A DNA stretch of 41,927 bases from Clostridia bacterium (GTDB taxonomy: Bacteria; Bacillota; Clostridia; Oscillospirales; CAG-272). Below the pieces are notes generated by a model. The model saw only the letters and a list, made by a program, of their open reading frames with translations. It ran no database searches and was not told the origin of the DNA. Numbering within the stretch: position 1 is the first letter of the stretch; each line of letters begins with the position of its first letter. The position numbers and the translations under genes were made by a program. The stretch lies in assembly GCA_017631855.1 (NCBI GenBank), contig JAGBSP010000056.1, positions 1 to 41,927 of the forward strand. The letters are read 5' to 3'. Shown piece after piece: positions 15,353-23,861 of this stretch.

Positions 15353-15406
15353 AAGAAGAACCTCGGTTTTTTCATTTGGCTCGATGATTTGCGAGCCTGT
15401 GATTAT

Positions 15407-15435
15407 ATTATAGGACACTTCTTGTGGGATTTCAA
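15407..15435 (-). promoter_or_regulatory. promoter of the oxidoreductase gene
   Basis: On the minus strand TTGAAA (15430-15435), 17 bp, TATAAT (15407-15412), about 55 bp upstream of the ATG. Confidence 0.65.
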
Positions 15436-15559
15436 GTCACAAAACGGATATTGGAAGACAAATATTGCTGATTTTAAGAAAAAATGGTGTTTTTTTGCTA
15501 TTTTTTCTTCTTTAAGACAAGAAAAAAGCAAATCGATTGGAAAAAATACAAAAATCCTA

Positions 15560-15588
15560 TTGTGCAAAAAAGAAAAATATTATATAAT
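15560..15588 (+). promoter_or_regulatory. probable lepA promoter
   Basis: TATAAT (15583-15588) with a weak -35, TTGTGC (15560-15565), at 17-bp spacing, about 30 bp upstream of the lepA start. Confidence 0.5.
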
Positions 15589-15617
15589 ATAGGTAACGTA
15601 AAAAAATGGAGTGTAGT

Positions 15618-17438
15618 ATGGCAAATACCGAAAAACAAACCCATATCCGAAATTTTTCGATCATCGCGCATATTGACCACGGAAAGTCGACGCTTGCCGA
15701 CCGAATTCTCGAAGCAACCGATACCGTGTCGGCGCGTGAAATGGAAGAGCAGCTGCTCGACAATATGGATCTGGAAAAGGAGCGTGGCATTACGATCAAG
15801 GCGCGTGCCGTTCGCTTGGAATATACCGCTGATGACGGAGAGGTGTATCAGTTCAATCTGATCGACACCCCCGGTCACGTGGACTTTAACTATGAGGTTT
15901 CGCGCTCGCTCAATGCCTGCGACGGAGCTTTGCTCGTCGTAGATGCAACGCAGGGAATTGAGGCGCAAACGCTGGCAAATGCTTACCTTGCCGTCGACGC
16001 CGACCTTGAGATCATTCCCGTCATCAATAAGATCGATCTTCCCTCGGCAGACGTGGAGCGCGTTCGTGGTGAGATCGAGGACGTTATTGGAATTCCCGCG
16101 GAGGACTGTCCCGCCGTTTCGGCAAAAACCGGACTGAATATCGAGGACGTGCTTCGAGCCGTCGTCGATCAGGTTCCGCCCCCCAAGGGAGATGCGGACG
16201 CACCGCTCAAGGCATTGATCTTCGACTCGTATTACGATAGCTATCTCGGCGTCGTCGTTAACGTACGTATTATGGACGGCGCGGTGAAGAGCGGCGACCG
16301 TATTCGCCTGATGAGTAACGGAGCAACTTTTGACGTGGTGGACGTCGGTTATATGACGCCCTTTGGACTGAAAAAGACCGACCGTCTTTCGGCGGGCGAG
16401 GTTGGATATATCACCGCTTCGATCAAGAGCGTGGGTGATACGCGCGTGGGTGATACCATTACGCTCGACGCGACACCGACCGACAAAGCGCTTCCCGGCT
16501 TTAAAGCGGTACAGCCGATGGTGTACGCGGGTATCTATCCCGCCGACGGCGCGCGTTACGGAGATCTGCGCGATGCGCTCGATAAGCTTCAGCTCAACGA
16601 CGCGGCGCTCGTGTTTGAGCCCGAAACGTCGGTAGCACTCGGCTTCGGCTTCCGTTGCGGATTCCTCGGACTGCTGCATATGGAGATCATCGAGGAGCGA
16701 CTCGAGAGAGAATTTAACTTGGATCTGATTACCACCGCTCCCTCGGTTATTTATCGGGTCAAGCGCAAGGACGGAGAGACGGTGCGCATCGATAATCCCT
16801 CAAATTACCCCACAGCCGACGAGATCGAGGTGGCGTATGAGCCGCTAGTTCGCGCAAATATCATTACGCCCACCGAGTACGTCGGTGGATTGATGGATCT
16901 TTGTCAGGACCGTCGCGGAAACTTCCTCGATATGAAATATATCGATACCTCGCGCGTGGAACTTCACTACGATCTGCCGCTGAACGAAATTATTTACGAT
17001 TTCTTCGACGCGCTCAAGAGCCGTTCCCGCGGATACGCTTCGCTCGACTATGAGCTTGGCGACTACGTACCCAGTAAGCTCGTGAAGCTCGATTTCCTGC
17101 TGAACGGAGAACAGGTCGACGCGCTGTCCTTTATCGTGCACGAGGAGAAGGCGTACGGACGCGCCAGAAGAATTGCCGAAAAGCTCAAGGACAATATCCC
17201 GCGTCAGCTCTTTGAGGTTCCGATTCAGGCGGCAATCGGTTCGAAGATTATTGCCAGAGAAACTGTCAAGGCAATGCGTAAGGACGTGCTTGCCAAGTGC
17301 TACGGCGGTGATATTACCCGAAAGAAGAAGCTGCTCGAGAAGCAGAAGGAAGGTAAAAAGAAGATGCGTCAGCTCGGTTCGGTGCAGGTTTCGCCCGAAG
17401 CCTTTATGGCAGTCCTCAAGCTCGACGACGACAAATAA
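15618..17438 (+). CDS. lepA: elongation factor 4 (LepA)
   Basis: A 606-residue translational GTPase, the normal length. G motifs are intact: AHIDHGKST (residues 17-25), the switch I region [16 protein letters not shown] and [13 protein letters not shown]-like domains follow, and the C-terminal LepA-specific domain includes [20 protein letters not shown] and [20 protein letters not shown]. The protein acts on ribosomes, in back-translocation or initiation quality. GGAG sits six bases before the ATG at 15618; an in-frame ATG at 15606 overlaps that site and is less likely. It is monocistronic, closed by a strong terminator; in many Firmicutes hemW follows, but not here. Confidence 0.97.
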   Translation: MANTEKQTHIRNFSIIAHIDHGKSTLADRILEATDTVSAREMEEQLLDNMDLEKERGITIKARAVRLEYTADDGEVYQFNLIDTPGHVDFNYEVSRSLNACDGALLVVDATQGIEAQTLANAYLAVDADLEIIPVINKIDLPSADVERVRGEIEDVIGIPAEDCPAVSAKTGLNIEDVLRAVVDQVPPPKGDADAPLKALIFDSYYDSYLGVVVNVRIMDGAVKSGDRIRLMSNGATFDVVDVGYMTPFGLKKTDRLSAGEVGYITASIKSVGDTRVGDTITLDATPTDKALPGFKAVQPMVYAGIYPADGARYGDLRDALDKLQLNDAALVFEPETSVALGFGFRCGFLGLLHMEIIEERLEREFNLDLITTAPSVIYRVKRKDGETVRIDNPSNYPTADEIEVAYEPLVRANIITPTEYVGGLMDLCQDRRGNFLDMKYIDTSRVELHYDLPLNEIIYDFFDALKSRSRGYASLDYELGDYVPSKLVKLDFLLNGEQVDALSFIVHEEKAYGRARRIAEKLKDNIPRQLFEVPIQAAIGSKIIARETVKAMRKDVLAKCYGGDITRKKKLLEKQKEGKKKMRQLGSVQVSPEAFMAVLKLDDDK

Positions 17439-17446
17439 AAAAATTC

Positions 17447-17477
17447 GCCTGCGGAGCATTTCCGCAGGCAGTTTTTT
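17447..17477 (+). terminator. lepA terminator
   Basis: Perfect 9-bp stem GCCTGCGGA / TCCGCAGGC with a GCATT loop and T6 two bases later. Confidence 0.9.
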
Positions 17478-17512
17478 ATAAAAAAGAATATTGAAAGAAA
17501 ATGCAACTTTCC

Positions 17513-17541
17513 TTGACATCGAAAAAAAGATATGATATAAT
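17513..17541 (+). promoter_or_regulatory. consensus promoter of the exonuclease-thiI operon
   Basis: TTGACA (17513-17518), 17 bp, TATAAT (17536-17541): full consensus, 36 bp upstream of the TTG start. Confidence 0.85.
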
Positions 17542-17576
17542 GAAAAGTGGAATTTTATTTTTCGGAGGCACCCCCC

Positions 17577-18659
17577 TTGAATAACACAATGACGCTTCGT
17601 TCGGGCGCTACGATCAAACAGATCAGCTCGGCGGAAGCTAACAAGAAAAATTACCTGACTCGCCAAACACTCTCCAAAATGCACCTGATGCCCGCAGGAG
17701 AGCCCGTGGCTTACGATATGACCGAGGATGGACAGATCATTTACTATTTCGATCCCGCAAGAGTCGTGGAAGCGCCCCCTGAGCAGTGGTATTTTCCCAA
17801 TGCCCGTAAGGATACGATGACCCTTCAAAGCGGTACGGTGATCGAACGAATGAGCACCAAAAACGCCGCCGCGTGCGGATATTATACCGAGGAACGTCTG
17901 GGAAGAATGCACTATGAGGTCGTGGAAGAGCCTGTAGCGTATACCATCCGTCAGGACAAGTCGGTACTCTATTTTTACGATAAAAAGACAGCGAAGCGCC
18001 TGCCGCTCAACTGCGTTCGTTGCGGTAAGGATATTCGATACAAGAAAAAGCTCTGTCGCGCATGTTACGAGCAGGAGCTCGCCCTCCGCCGTATTGAGGG
18101 CGACGCGCACAGAAACGCGCACTACGAAATGGATCGCCGCAAGGTGCTCTTCTTTGATCTCGAGCTGACCGGCTTTTACGATCACGACGAAATTCTTTCG
18201 ATTACGGTCGTCGATGCAACGGGCGAGCTGATTATGGATACGCTTGTGCGTCCTGTTAAGAAAAAGAAATGGAAAAACACCGAGAAGATTCACGGAATTA
18301 CCCCCGATATGGTGGTCGACGCACCGACACTTGCCGAGCTGACGCCCCGCATCAAAGAGATTTTTGGTGACGCCGAGAACATTATTGCCTACGGCGTTTC
18401 CACCGACTACAGCCATATCAAATACATCTACGACACCGCGGAGGGACGCGACGAGCTTTACGGAAAAATTCGTTGTTGTGCCAACGAGTTCGTTCGCTAC
18501 GCGCACGAGCACCGTCCCGACGTCCTTCACGCGTCTCTCACCGACGCAATGGCGTGCTTCGGCATCGAATGGGATGGCATTGCGCATACCTCGACAGCAG
18601 ACACGATTGCGTGTATGAAGGTGTGGGAAGTCCTGTTCCCCAACTATTACGCAAACTAA
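17577..18659 (+). CDS. DEDDh 3'-5' exonuclease domain protein with duplicated N-terminal module and zinc ribbon
   Basis: A 360-residue protein. Two related modules of about 58 residues come first (from MTLRSGATI at residue 5 and MTLQSGTVI at 81); each ends in an EEPVAY/GEPVAY strand followed by a YFYD/YYFD motif. A zinc ribbon follows: CVRC (146-149) and CRAC (160-163). Residues about 188-350 form an RNase T/DnaQ-type exonuclease with Asp194, Glu196, Asp277, His337 and Asp342, which completes the DEDDh set. The start is TTG at 17577, eight bases after GGAGG; the next ATG is too far from it. It heads a probable operon with a DUF2007-like gene and thiI, which hints at RNA, perhaps tRNA, as substrate. 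The architecture is unfamiliar to me. Confidence 0.82.
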   Translation: MNNTMTLRSGATIKQISSAEANKKNYLTRQTLSKMHLMPAGEPVAYDMTEDGQIIYYFDPARVVEAPPEQWYFPNARKDTMTLQSGTVIERMSTKNAAACGYYTEERLGRMHYEVVEEPVAYTIRQDKSVLYFYDKKTAKRLPLNCVRCGKDIRYKKKLCRACYEQELALRRIEGDAHRNAHYEMDRRKVLFFDLELTGFYDHDEILSITVVDATGELIMDTLVRPVKKKKWKNTEKIHGITPDMVVDAPTLAELTPRIKEIFGDAENIIAYGVSTDYSHIKYIYDTAEGRDELYGKIRCCANEFVRYAHEHRPDVLHASLTDAMACFGIEWDGIAHTSTADTIACMKVWEVLFPNYYAN

Positions 18660-18693
18660 AAAACGAAAAAAGATAGGAACGAAAGGAAAAACG

Positions 18694-19017
18694 ATGGATT
18701 CTTTGTTCGGATTGGATAAGGTCAGTGCTCACGATGAAAATTTGGAGCTTTTGATTACGGTACACGATACGGTGCAACAGATGATCGTGGAGAGCATTCT
18801 TCGCGATGCCGAAATCCCCTTCCTGAGCAAGAGCCGCGGAAGCGGAACGGCAGTCAAGGTCATTACGGGATTTTCTCTGTTTGCCACCGATATTTTCGTG
18901 CTTCGTGAGCATCTTGAAACAGCACTCGAGCTGATTACACCGCCCGAGGACATCGAGGAGCTTTGCCAGCTTGACGGTGTGGCGGCGGACGAGCTGGGAG
19001 AAGAGGAAGAAGAATGA
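18694..19017 (+). CDS. DUF2007-like putative signal-transducing protein
   Basis: A 107-residue cytosolic protein. The core, LELLITVHDTVQQMIVESIL then DAEIPFLSKSRGSG and TDIFVLREHLETALELI, follows the alpha/beta pattern of DUF2007 (a PII-like fold seen alone or fused to zinc ribbons). The C-terminus is highly acidic. AAAGGA precedes the ATG. Its stop overlaps the thiI start as ATGA, implying translational coupling. The biochemical role of the family is not established. Confidence 0.65.
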   Translation: MDSLFGLDKVSAHDENLELLITVHDTVQQMIVESILRDAEIPFLSKSRGSGTAVKVITGFSLFATDIFVLREHLETALELITPPEDIEELCQLDGVAADELGEEEEE

Positions 19018-20192
19018 AAGAAATTTTGCTTTGTAAATACGGCGAGATCGTGCTCAAGGGCGCCAACCGCAAGTCCTTTGAGGACATGCTCAGCCGTGAA
19101 ATGAAAAAGCGTGCCTCGGCGTACGGAAATTTTGATATTTATCGCGCACAGAGCACGATTTATATTGAGCCGAAGGACGAGGACGCCGATATGGACGGAA
19201 TGTTCGCGGCGGCGTCGAAGGTCTTTGGCATCGTTGCGATCGCACGTGCCGCCGTCTGCGAAAAGAATATGGACGCCATTGCGCATACGGCAAAGGAATA
19301 CGTGCCGCAGTTCCTTGAGGGAAAGAAGACCTTTAAGGTCGAGTCGAAGCGCTCGGATAAGGCGTTTGCACTCGACTCGATGGAAATCTCCCGTGATATC
19401 GGCGGAGTGATCCTTGAGGCGTGCCCGAAGATCCGCGTCGACGTGCACAACCCCGACGTGATCGTCAAGGTCGAAATCCGCGAATTTGGCGCATATATTT
19501 CGGCAGGACAGTTCAAGGGAGCGGGCGGAATGCCCGTGGGAAGCAACGGCAAGGGACTTCTTCTTTTGTCGGGCGGTATCGACTCTCCCGTCGCAGGCTG
19601 GATGCTTGCCAAGCGCGGTGTGAGACTTGATGCCATTCACTTTGAGTCCTTCCCCTATACGAGTGAGAGAGCACGGGAAAAAGTGCTCGAGCTTGCACAG
19701 ATCGTTTCGGAATACGCGGGCGACATTTTCGTTCACGTCGTGTCGCTGACGCATATTCAGGAAGAGCTTGTCAAGGCGTGCGAGGAAGATTATTTCACGC
19801 TTCTTCTGCGCCGCTATATGATGACGATTGCGGAGAAAGTCGCAAGAGAAAAGGGATGTATGGCGCTCATCACGGGTGAGAGCCTCGGTCAGGTCGCTTC
19901 GCAGACCATGCAAGCGCTCGGCGTGACCGACGCGGCAGTGAATTTGCCCGTCTTCCGTCCGTGTATTGGAATGGATAAAGAGGAGATCGTCACGATCGCA
20001 AGAAAGATCGGTACGTTTGAAACCTCGATTCAGCCCTACGAGGACTGCTGTACCGTCTTTACGCCCCGTCATCCCCGTACCAGACCCGACCTTGAAAAGG
20101 TGCTTGTACAGGAAAATAAGCTGGATTTCAACGCCCTCGTCGAAGAGGCAATGGGAACGCTCTATACCGTGCATATTAAGGCAGAGTATTAA
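19014..20192 (+). CDS. thiI: tRNA 4-thiouridine synthase ThiI
   Basis: A 392-residue enzyme that adenylates and thiolates U8 of tRNA and can supply sulfur for thiamine. The N-terminal ferredoxin-like and THUMP region (residues about 1-165) includes YGEIVLKGANRK. The PP-loop ATP pyrophosphatase has LLLSGGIDSPVAG near residue 187 and ALITGESLGQVASQT further on. It ends before any rhodanese domain, as usual in Firmicutes, where a NifS-type desulfurase supplies persulfide; no such gene is adjacent. Translation is coupled to the upstream gene through ATGA. The structured repeat starting 22 bases after the stop probably acts as its terminator. Confidence 0.95.
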   Translation: MKEILLCKYGEIVLKGANRKSFEDMLSREMKKRASAYGNFDIYRAQSTIYIEPKDEDADMDGMFAAASKVFGIVAIARAAVCEKNMDAIAHTAKEYVPQFLEGKKTFKVESKRSDKAFALDSMEISRDIGGVILEACPKIRVDVHNPDVIVKVEIREFGAYISAGQFKGAGGMPVGSNGKGLLLLSGGIDSPVAGWMLAKRGVRLDAIHFESFPYTSERAREKVLELAQIVSEYAGDIFVHVVSLTHIQEELVKACEEDYFTLLLRRYMMTIAEKVAREKGCMALITGESLGQVASQTMQALGVTDAAVNLPVFRPCIGMDKEEIVTIARKIGTFETSIQPYEDCCTVFTPRHPRTRPDLEKVLVQENKLDFNALVEEAMGTLYTVHIKAEY

Positions 20193-20213
20193 AAATATTT
20201 GAAAGTAAGAAAT

Positions 20214-20386
20214 AAAAAAGCCTTCCCCAGCGGGGGAAGGGGGACCGCGATAGCGGTGGATGAGGTGTTATCAAACATCAAAGAAACTCCTCATCCATAC
20301 TCCGCTTCGCTTCGTTGCAAGTTTTCTTGCGAAAACTTGGTCACGATTTGCGTGCCACCTTCTCCCGCAGGAGAAGGCTTTTTTAT
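20214..20386. repeat. MITE-like palindromic repeat filling the thiI/XRE spacer
   Basis: A non-coding element with terminal inverted repeats AAAAAAGCCTTC (20214-20225) and GAAGGCTTTTTT (about 20374-20385). Internal palindromes include CCTTCCCC/GGGGAAGG, ACCGCGATAGCGGT, GGATGAGG/CCTCATCC, CAAGTTTTC/GAAAACTTG and CCTTCTCC/GGAGAAGG. It carries no gene and fills most of the 325-base spacer; the remainder holds the next promoter. The outer stem plus T run could end thiI transcription. Confidence 0.75.
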
Positions 20387-20441
20387 TCGAAGCCCTTTCG
20401 AAAAACAACTCAAAATTGAATTTTTCTCAACTAACGAGATA

Positions 20442-20470
20442 TTGACGATTGAAATTGCTTGTTGTATAAT
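20442..20470 (+). promoter_or_regulatory. promoter of the XRE regulator gene
   Basis: TTGACG (20442-20447), 17 bp, TATAAT (20465-20470), just outside the structured repeat. Confidence 0.75.
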
Positions 20471-20517
20471 AGAATTACAGTCGGGCCCGACGAGTATTTT
20501 TAAAGGAGAAAGTATCT

Positions 20518-21615
20518 ATGAGTTTTGGAAAACTGATCAAAAAGCTTCGCCGTGAGCGTAATATGACGCAAGAACAGCTTGCCGAGATCCTCTCCATTTC
20601 ACCACAAGCCGTCAGCCGTTGGGAAACCGAGATGGCAATGCCCGATATTTCGCTGATCGCGCCGCTTTGCCATCTGTTTGACGTGACGTCCGATGAGCTT
20701 CTTGGAATTGATCTGACGAAAAAGCAAGAAGCAATCAACGCGATTTGCGAGGAAGCTTCTAAATATTTCAATCGGGGATATTTGGAAGAGGCTAGAAAAA
20801 TTTTGGAAGATGGATTAGCGCAATATCCTGAAAATCTTGATATTATGTACGACTTGATGTACGTGGCATGGGGACAATGTAATAGCTCAAACAACAAAAA
20901 ATATATTGATGATGCGATTACATGGGGAGAAAAGATTCTTGAAAAGAGTACGAATGATGCACAAAGACATGGAGCGATTCAAATTTTGTGTTATAGCTAT
21001 CATGATGCAGGGCGTTTAGAGGAAGCTGTGAAGATGGCAGAATCAATGCCGTATATTTCGATTTCTCAAGAATGTTTGCTGAGTAGTGTTCTTTCGGGAT
21101 CTCGGGAGTATGATGCAAAACAAAGCGAAGTGTATAACTTACTCCAATTTCTTTCCGGTAGATTATGCTGTATGCAAACGCAATTAGATTCGGGAGAGTG
21201 GGCGTATACTGCGGAAGAGTGTGCAATCCTTCGCGATAAACAAATTGCGCTACTACATCTGTTTTTTGAAAATGGAGATTTCGGATTTTATCATACCCAT
21301 CTTTGTGATACGCACCGAGAACAAGCAACTTATTATGCGAAGCAGGGAGAAGAGGAGAACGCCTTGAAGCATCTTTCCTTGGCGGCAGAACACGCGATTA
21401 AATTTATTACTTCGTATAATGAAGAAAAAACGTCGCTTGTTTTTCGTGGACGCGATAGCGGAAGTTGGTGTACGAACAGCTCGGAGAACGATGCCGCACG
21501 TTTGCTGAGAAAAATGCAAGCAGATGTTTTTGATTGTATTCGCGACCAAGAAGAATTTATCAAAATCAAGGAAAAGCTTTCCGAATATGCAGGAAATTGG
21601 AATATTCAGCAATAA
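20518..21615 (+). CDS. XRE family regulator with C-terminal helical-repeat domain
   Basis: A 365-residue protein. Residues about 5-60 form a Cro/C1-type helix-turn-helix (MTQEQLAEILSISPQAVSRW, then EMAMPDISLI). From about residue 75 onwards it is all-helical with TPR-like pairs such as YLEEARKILEDGLAQYPENL and AGRLEEAVKMAESMP. This layout is common in Clostridia, where the helical domain probably senses a peptide or partner protein. AAAGGAGA precedes the ATG. The first 75 codons resemble neighbouring genes, while the rest is more AT-rich, which could reflect module shuffling. The target is unknown and no operon partner is present. Confidence 0.85.
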   Translation: MSFGKLIKKLRRERNMTQEQLAEILSISPQAVSRWETEMAMPDISLIAPLCHLFDVTSDELLGIDLTKKQEAINAICEEASKYFNRGYLEEARKILEDGLAQYPENLDIMYDLMYVAWGQCNSSNNKKYIDDAITWGEKILEKSTNDAQRHGAIQILCYSYHDAGRLEEAVKMAESMPYISISQECLLSSVLSGSREYDAKQSEVYNLLQFLSGRLCCMQTQLDSGEWAYTAEECAILRDKQIALLHLFFENGDFGFYHTHLCDTHREQATYYAKQGEEENALKHLSLAAEHAIKFITSYNEEKTSLVFRGRDSGSWCTNSSENDAARLLRKMQADVFDCIRDQEEFIKIKEKLSEYAGNWNIQQ

Positions 21616-21649
21616 AAATTGCCTATTGGATCTTGCCGCACGCGAAAGC

Positions 21650-21855
21650 GTGTCATCCTGAGCGGAGCAGAATACTCGGTGAGTATTCTGCGTAGTCGAA
21701 CCCGACGAAAGGAGGGCGCCGTAAGGTGGGATCTAGGCAAACCACAATCTTGGGCAATCCACCGAGATTCTGCCTCGTGCCTCGGCACCTGCCTAAGGGC
21801 AGGTTCGACTACGCTCTTCTCCCACCGGGAGAAACCGCTTCGCTCAGAATGACAC
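21650..21855. repeat. GTGTCATCCTGAGCG-type inverted-repeat element, copy 1
   Basis: Ends GTGTCATCCTGAGCG (21650-21664) and CGCTCAGAATGACAC (21841-21855) are inverted with one mismatch. Internal blocks GCGCCGTAAGG, GGGATCTAGG and GGCAGGTTCGACTACGC recur in the copy at 34981-35125. No coding capacity. It occupies most of the 294-base spacer between the XRE and permease genes. Confidence 0.8.
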
Positions 21856-21870
21856 GGTGGGATGATGTTA

Positions 21871-21900
21871 AAAAGCCGCCTCTGTGAGGCGGCTTTTACT
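21871..21900. terminator. bidirectional terminator, XRE / APC permease
   Basis: Perfect 12-bp stem AAAAGCCGCCTC / GAGGCGGCTTTT with a TGT loop, 13 bases before the permease stop on the minus strand. Confidence 0.85.
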
Positions 21901-21909
21901 ATGAGATTT

Positions 21910-23337
21910 TTATTCTTTGTCGCTCGATTCGTCCTTTTGGTTCTTCTTGATTTTCTCCTTAAAGAAGGGAGAGAAGAAGAAGGCGACGAGCATAATGACA
22001 GCGAAAACAATCAGGTAGAAGAGGACGGGGAAGGAGAATCTTCCTTCTTCCTTTGCCGCAAGATACGGCGTAATTCCGTGCGCGTAGATTGCCGCGAATA
22101 TCATAAAGCCACAGGCGATTGTTGCAATCGAGGGAATGACGAAGCGCTTGAAGGGGGAAAGCTCCTTTTCCTTTTTCATCCAAAGAATGAACATCGGAAT
22201 ATAGAGTGCGTAGATGGTAACGACGGGGAGCTCGGAGGAGTCAAAGTTGAAGAGTCCGAACCAACCGTCGGTCAGGTTGGCACCGTAGAAGTAGAGAAGC
22301 CACGCGGAGCAGATGAGGAGTCCCCAGGTCGACGAGTTGGTCGCCACGTTGGTTCGATGATCAATCTGCGAGAATGCTTCGGGAGCAGGACCTTCGTTTC
22401 TTGCCGCAATCGCATACATTCCGCGCGTAACCGCAACCATCAGCCCGTTGAGCGTGCCAAGACAGGAAACGACGATGCAGATGTTCAGAAGCGTTCCGCC
22501 GATCCCACCGAAGATATTCGAAAATGCCGTGGTAGCGCCCTCGGAGATCAGAACCTCGTTGGTAGCGCCGCCCGCAACGCCGATATAGTAAAGAACGTAA
22601 GCAACGACGACGATGATCGAACCGAAGATGAGCGCCAAGGGAAGATTCTTCTTGGGGTTCTTCAGCTCTGCGTTGATGGAAGTGGCAACGATCCATCCCT
22701 CGTACGCAAAGATGGTCGCAACGACTGCGGCAAAGAGTCCGCCGCTCACACCGCCCACCGCCTCGGTGACCGTATGCGTGAAGTTATAAGTAAGTGTTCC
22801 GTTGGCAAGACCGACGATAGACCCGACTACAGCCATCAGCAGAATGGGGATCATCTTGATGACGGTGGCGCTGACCTGAAATTTTCCCGCAAGCTTCGGA
22901 GAGAAGGCGTTGAGCGCATACGAGCCGATCAGGAAGAAGCCCGCCAGAGTCATTACCTCGGGTCCTGCGATCGACCAGCCCATAATGACGCCGAAGTAGC
23001 GCGCTGATACCCACGCGAGTACCGAGGTCATTCCGGGGTAGTAGAGGTTGACGAGGAACCACGCCATATAGTAGGCGTAATTTTTTCCGCAGGTTGCCTC
23101 GGCATAGTCAATGACGCCGTTCACCTTTTCGTACTTGGTTGCCATCACGGCAAACTGTACGGTGGTTACAAGCATAACAAGACCCGAGATGACCCACGCA
23201 ACGATGCCGAGAGGGGTATTACCGCCCGTTGCGGCAAGCACGTTTTGCGACTTGAAAAAAACGCCCGAGCCGATGACCGTACCGACGACCATACAGATCG
23301 CGGTGACGAGGCCATATTTTCTTGTTAATTTTTCCAT
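21910..23337 (-). CDS. APC superfamily amino acid permease
   Basis: A 475-residue transporter with about twelve hydrophobic segments. The N-terminal GLVTAICMVVGTVIGSGVFF is the hallmark first helix of the amino acid-polyamine-organocation family, with the GSG substrate loop. AYEGWIVATSINAELKNPKK matches the LAT/SteT-like branch, where the E-L-KNP-K-N-P element follows the sixth helix. Uptake or exchange of amino acids is therefore likely; the specific one is unknown. The C-terminus is short, charged and cytosolic. It has its own consensus promoter with a palindrome in the spacer. Confidence 0.92.
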   Translation of the reverse strand: MEKLTRKYGLVTAICMVVGTVIGSGVFFKSQNVLAATGGNTPLGIVAWVISGLVMLVTTVQFAVMATKYEKVNGVIDYAEATCGKNYAYYMAWFLVNLYYPGMTSVLAWVSARYFGVIMGWSIAGPEVMTLAGFFLIGSYALNAFSPKLAGKFQVSATVIKMIPILLMAVVGSIVGLANGTLTYNFTHTVTEAVGGVSGGLFAAVVATIFAYEGWIVATSINAELKNPKKNLPLALIFGSIIVVVAYVLYYIGVAGGATNEVLISEGATTAFSNIFGGIGGTLLNICIVVSCLGTLNGLMVAVTRGMYAIAARNEGPAPEAFSQIDHRTNVATNSSTWGLLICSAWLLYFYGANLTDGWFGLFNFDSSELPVVTIYALYIPMFILWMKKEKELSPFKRFVIPSIATIACGFMIFAAIYAHGITPYLAAKEEGRFSFPVLFYLIVFAVIMLVAFFFSPFFKEKIKKNQKDESSDKE

Positions 23338-23372
23338 AAATTAAATTCCTTTATTAAGATTTCACAGTAGTT

Positions 23373-23401
23373 ATTATATCAACAAACCGTATGTTTGTCA
23401 A
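23373..23401 (-). promoter_or_regulatory. permease promoter with palindrome in its spacer
   Basis: On the minus strand TTGACA (23396-23401), 17 bp, TATAAT (23373-23378). The sequence ACAAAC-ATACG-GTTTGT straddles the -35 and spacer and could be a repressor site. Confidence 0.8.
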
Positions 23402-23463
23402 TTCTTAATTTTTTGGCAAAATCGAAGAAAATGAAAAAATTTAAAAAAATTTTCAAAAAGGTA

Positions 23464-23492
23464 TTGCAATTTGTAAAAAGATGTGATATAAT
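23464..23492 (+). promoter_or_regulatory. tRNA-Glu promoter
   Basis: TTGCAA (23464-23469), 17 bp, TATAAT (23487-23492), 20 bp before the mature tRNA. Confidence 0.7.
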
Positions 23493-23512
23493 AACAAAGC
23501 TGTCAAGCAGAC

Positions 23513-23587
23513 GGCCCATTGGTCAAGCGGTCAAGACGCTAGCCTCTCACGCTGGAAACTCGGGTTCGATTCCCGGATGGGTCACCA
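23513..23587 (+). tRNA. tRNA-Glu (anticodon CTC), CCA encoded
   Basis: A full cloverleaf: acceptor GGCCCAT / ATGGGTC, anticodon arm CTAGC-CTCTCAC-GCTGG with anticodon CTC, T arm CGGGTTCGATTCCCG, discriminator A and encoded CCA. It is a standalone gene with its own promoter and terminator. In many Firmicutes the sole tRNA-Glu is TTC; this CTC isoacceptor would read GAG. Confidence 0.95.
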
Positions 23588-23625
23588 AAAAAGAACAGGA
23601 GCACAATGTGCTCCTGTTCTTTTTT
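23588..23625 (+). terminator. tRNA-Glu terminator
   Basis: Perfect 17-bp stem from AAAAAGAACAGGAGCAC to GTGCTCCTGTTCTTTTT, three-base loop and a final T run. Confidence 0.9.
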
Positions 23626-23783
23626 GACGCCGTGCCGTTATCGGCGCGGCGTTTGAGAATCAAACACTCGGGGTCGAGAATCTGACGAAAGCCGAGGGGA
23701 GCTTGCTCACGAGAGGCTCGGCAGATTCCGCCGATGCCGCAAAGCGGCAGTCGGATTCCCGAAAGATTTTTGACGCCGTGCCG
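23621..23783. repeat. structured element between 17-bp direct repeats
   Basis: TTTTTGACGCCGTGCCG occurs at 23621-23637 and again at 23767-23783. Between them lie several hairpins, such as GCCGAG/CTCGGC and CCGATGCCGC/GCGGCAGTCGG. No gene is present. The left copy starts in the T run of the tRNA-Glu terminator. It looks like a small non-autonomous insertion. Confidence 0.5.
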
Positions 23784-23802
23784 ATAGCTTTTTGATTTTC
23801 TA

Positions 23803-23831
23803 TTGCAAAATGTGCCACTTTGTGATACAAT
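23803..23831 (+). promoter_or_regulatory. hxlB promoter
   Basis: TTGCAA (23803-23808), 17 bp, TACAAT (23826-23831), immediately after the structured element. Confidence 0.65.
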
Positions 23832-23861
23832 ATAAATATCAACCCAATAAGGAGAAAAACA

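Noticed and set aside
16845-20174. Long minus-strand frames across lepA, the exonuclease gene and thiI
   Set aside because: Shadows of well-identified plus-strand genes, without promoters or motifs.
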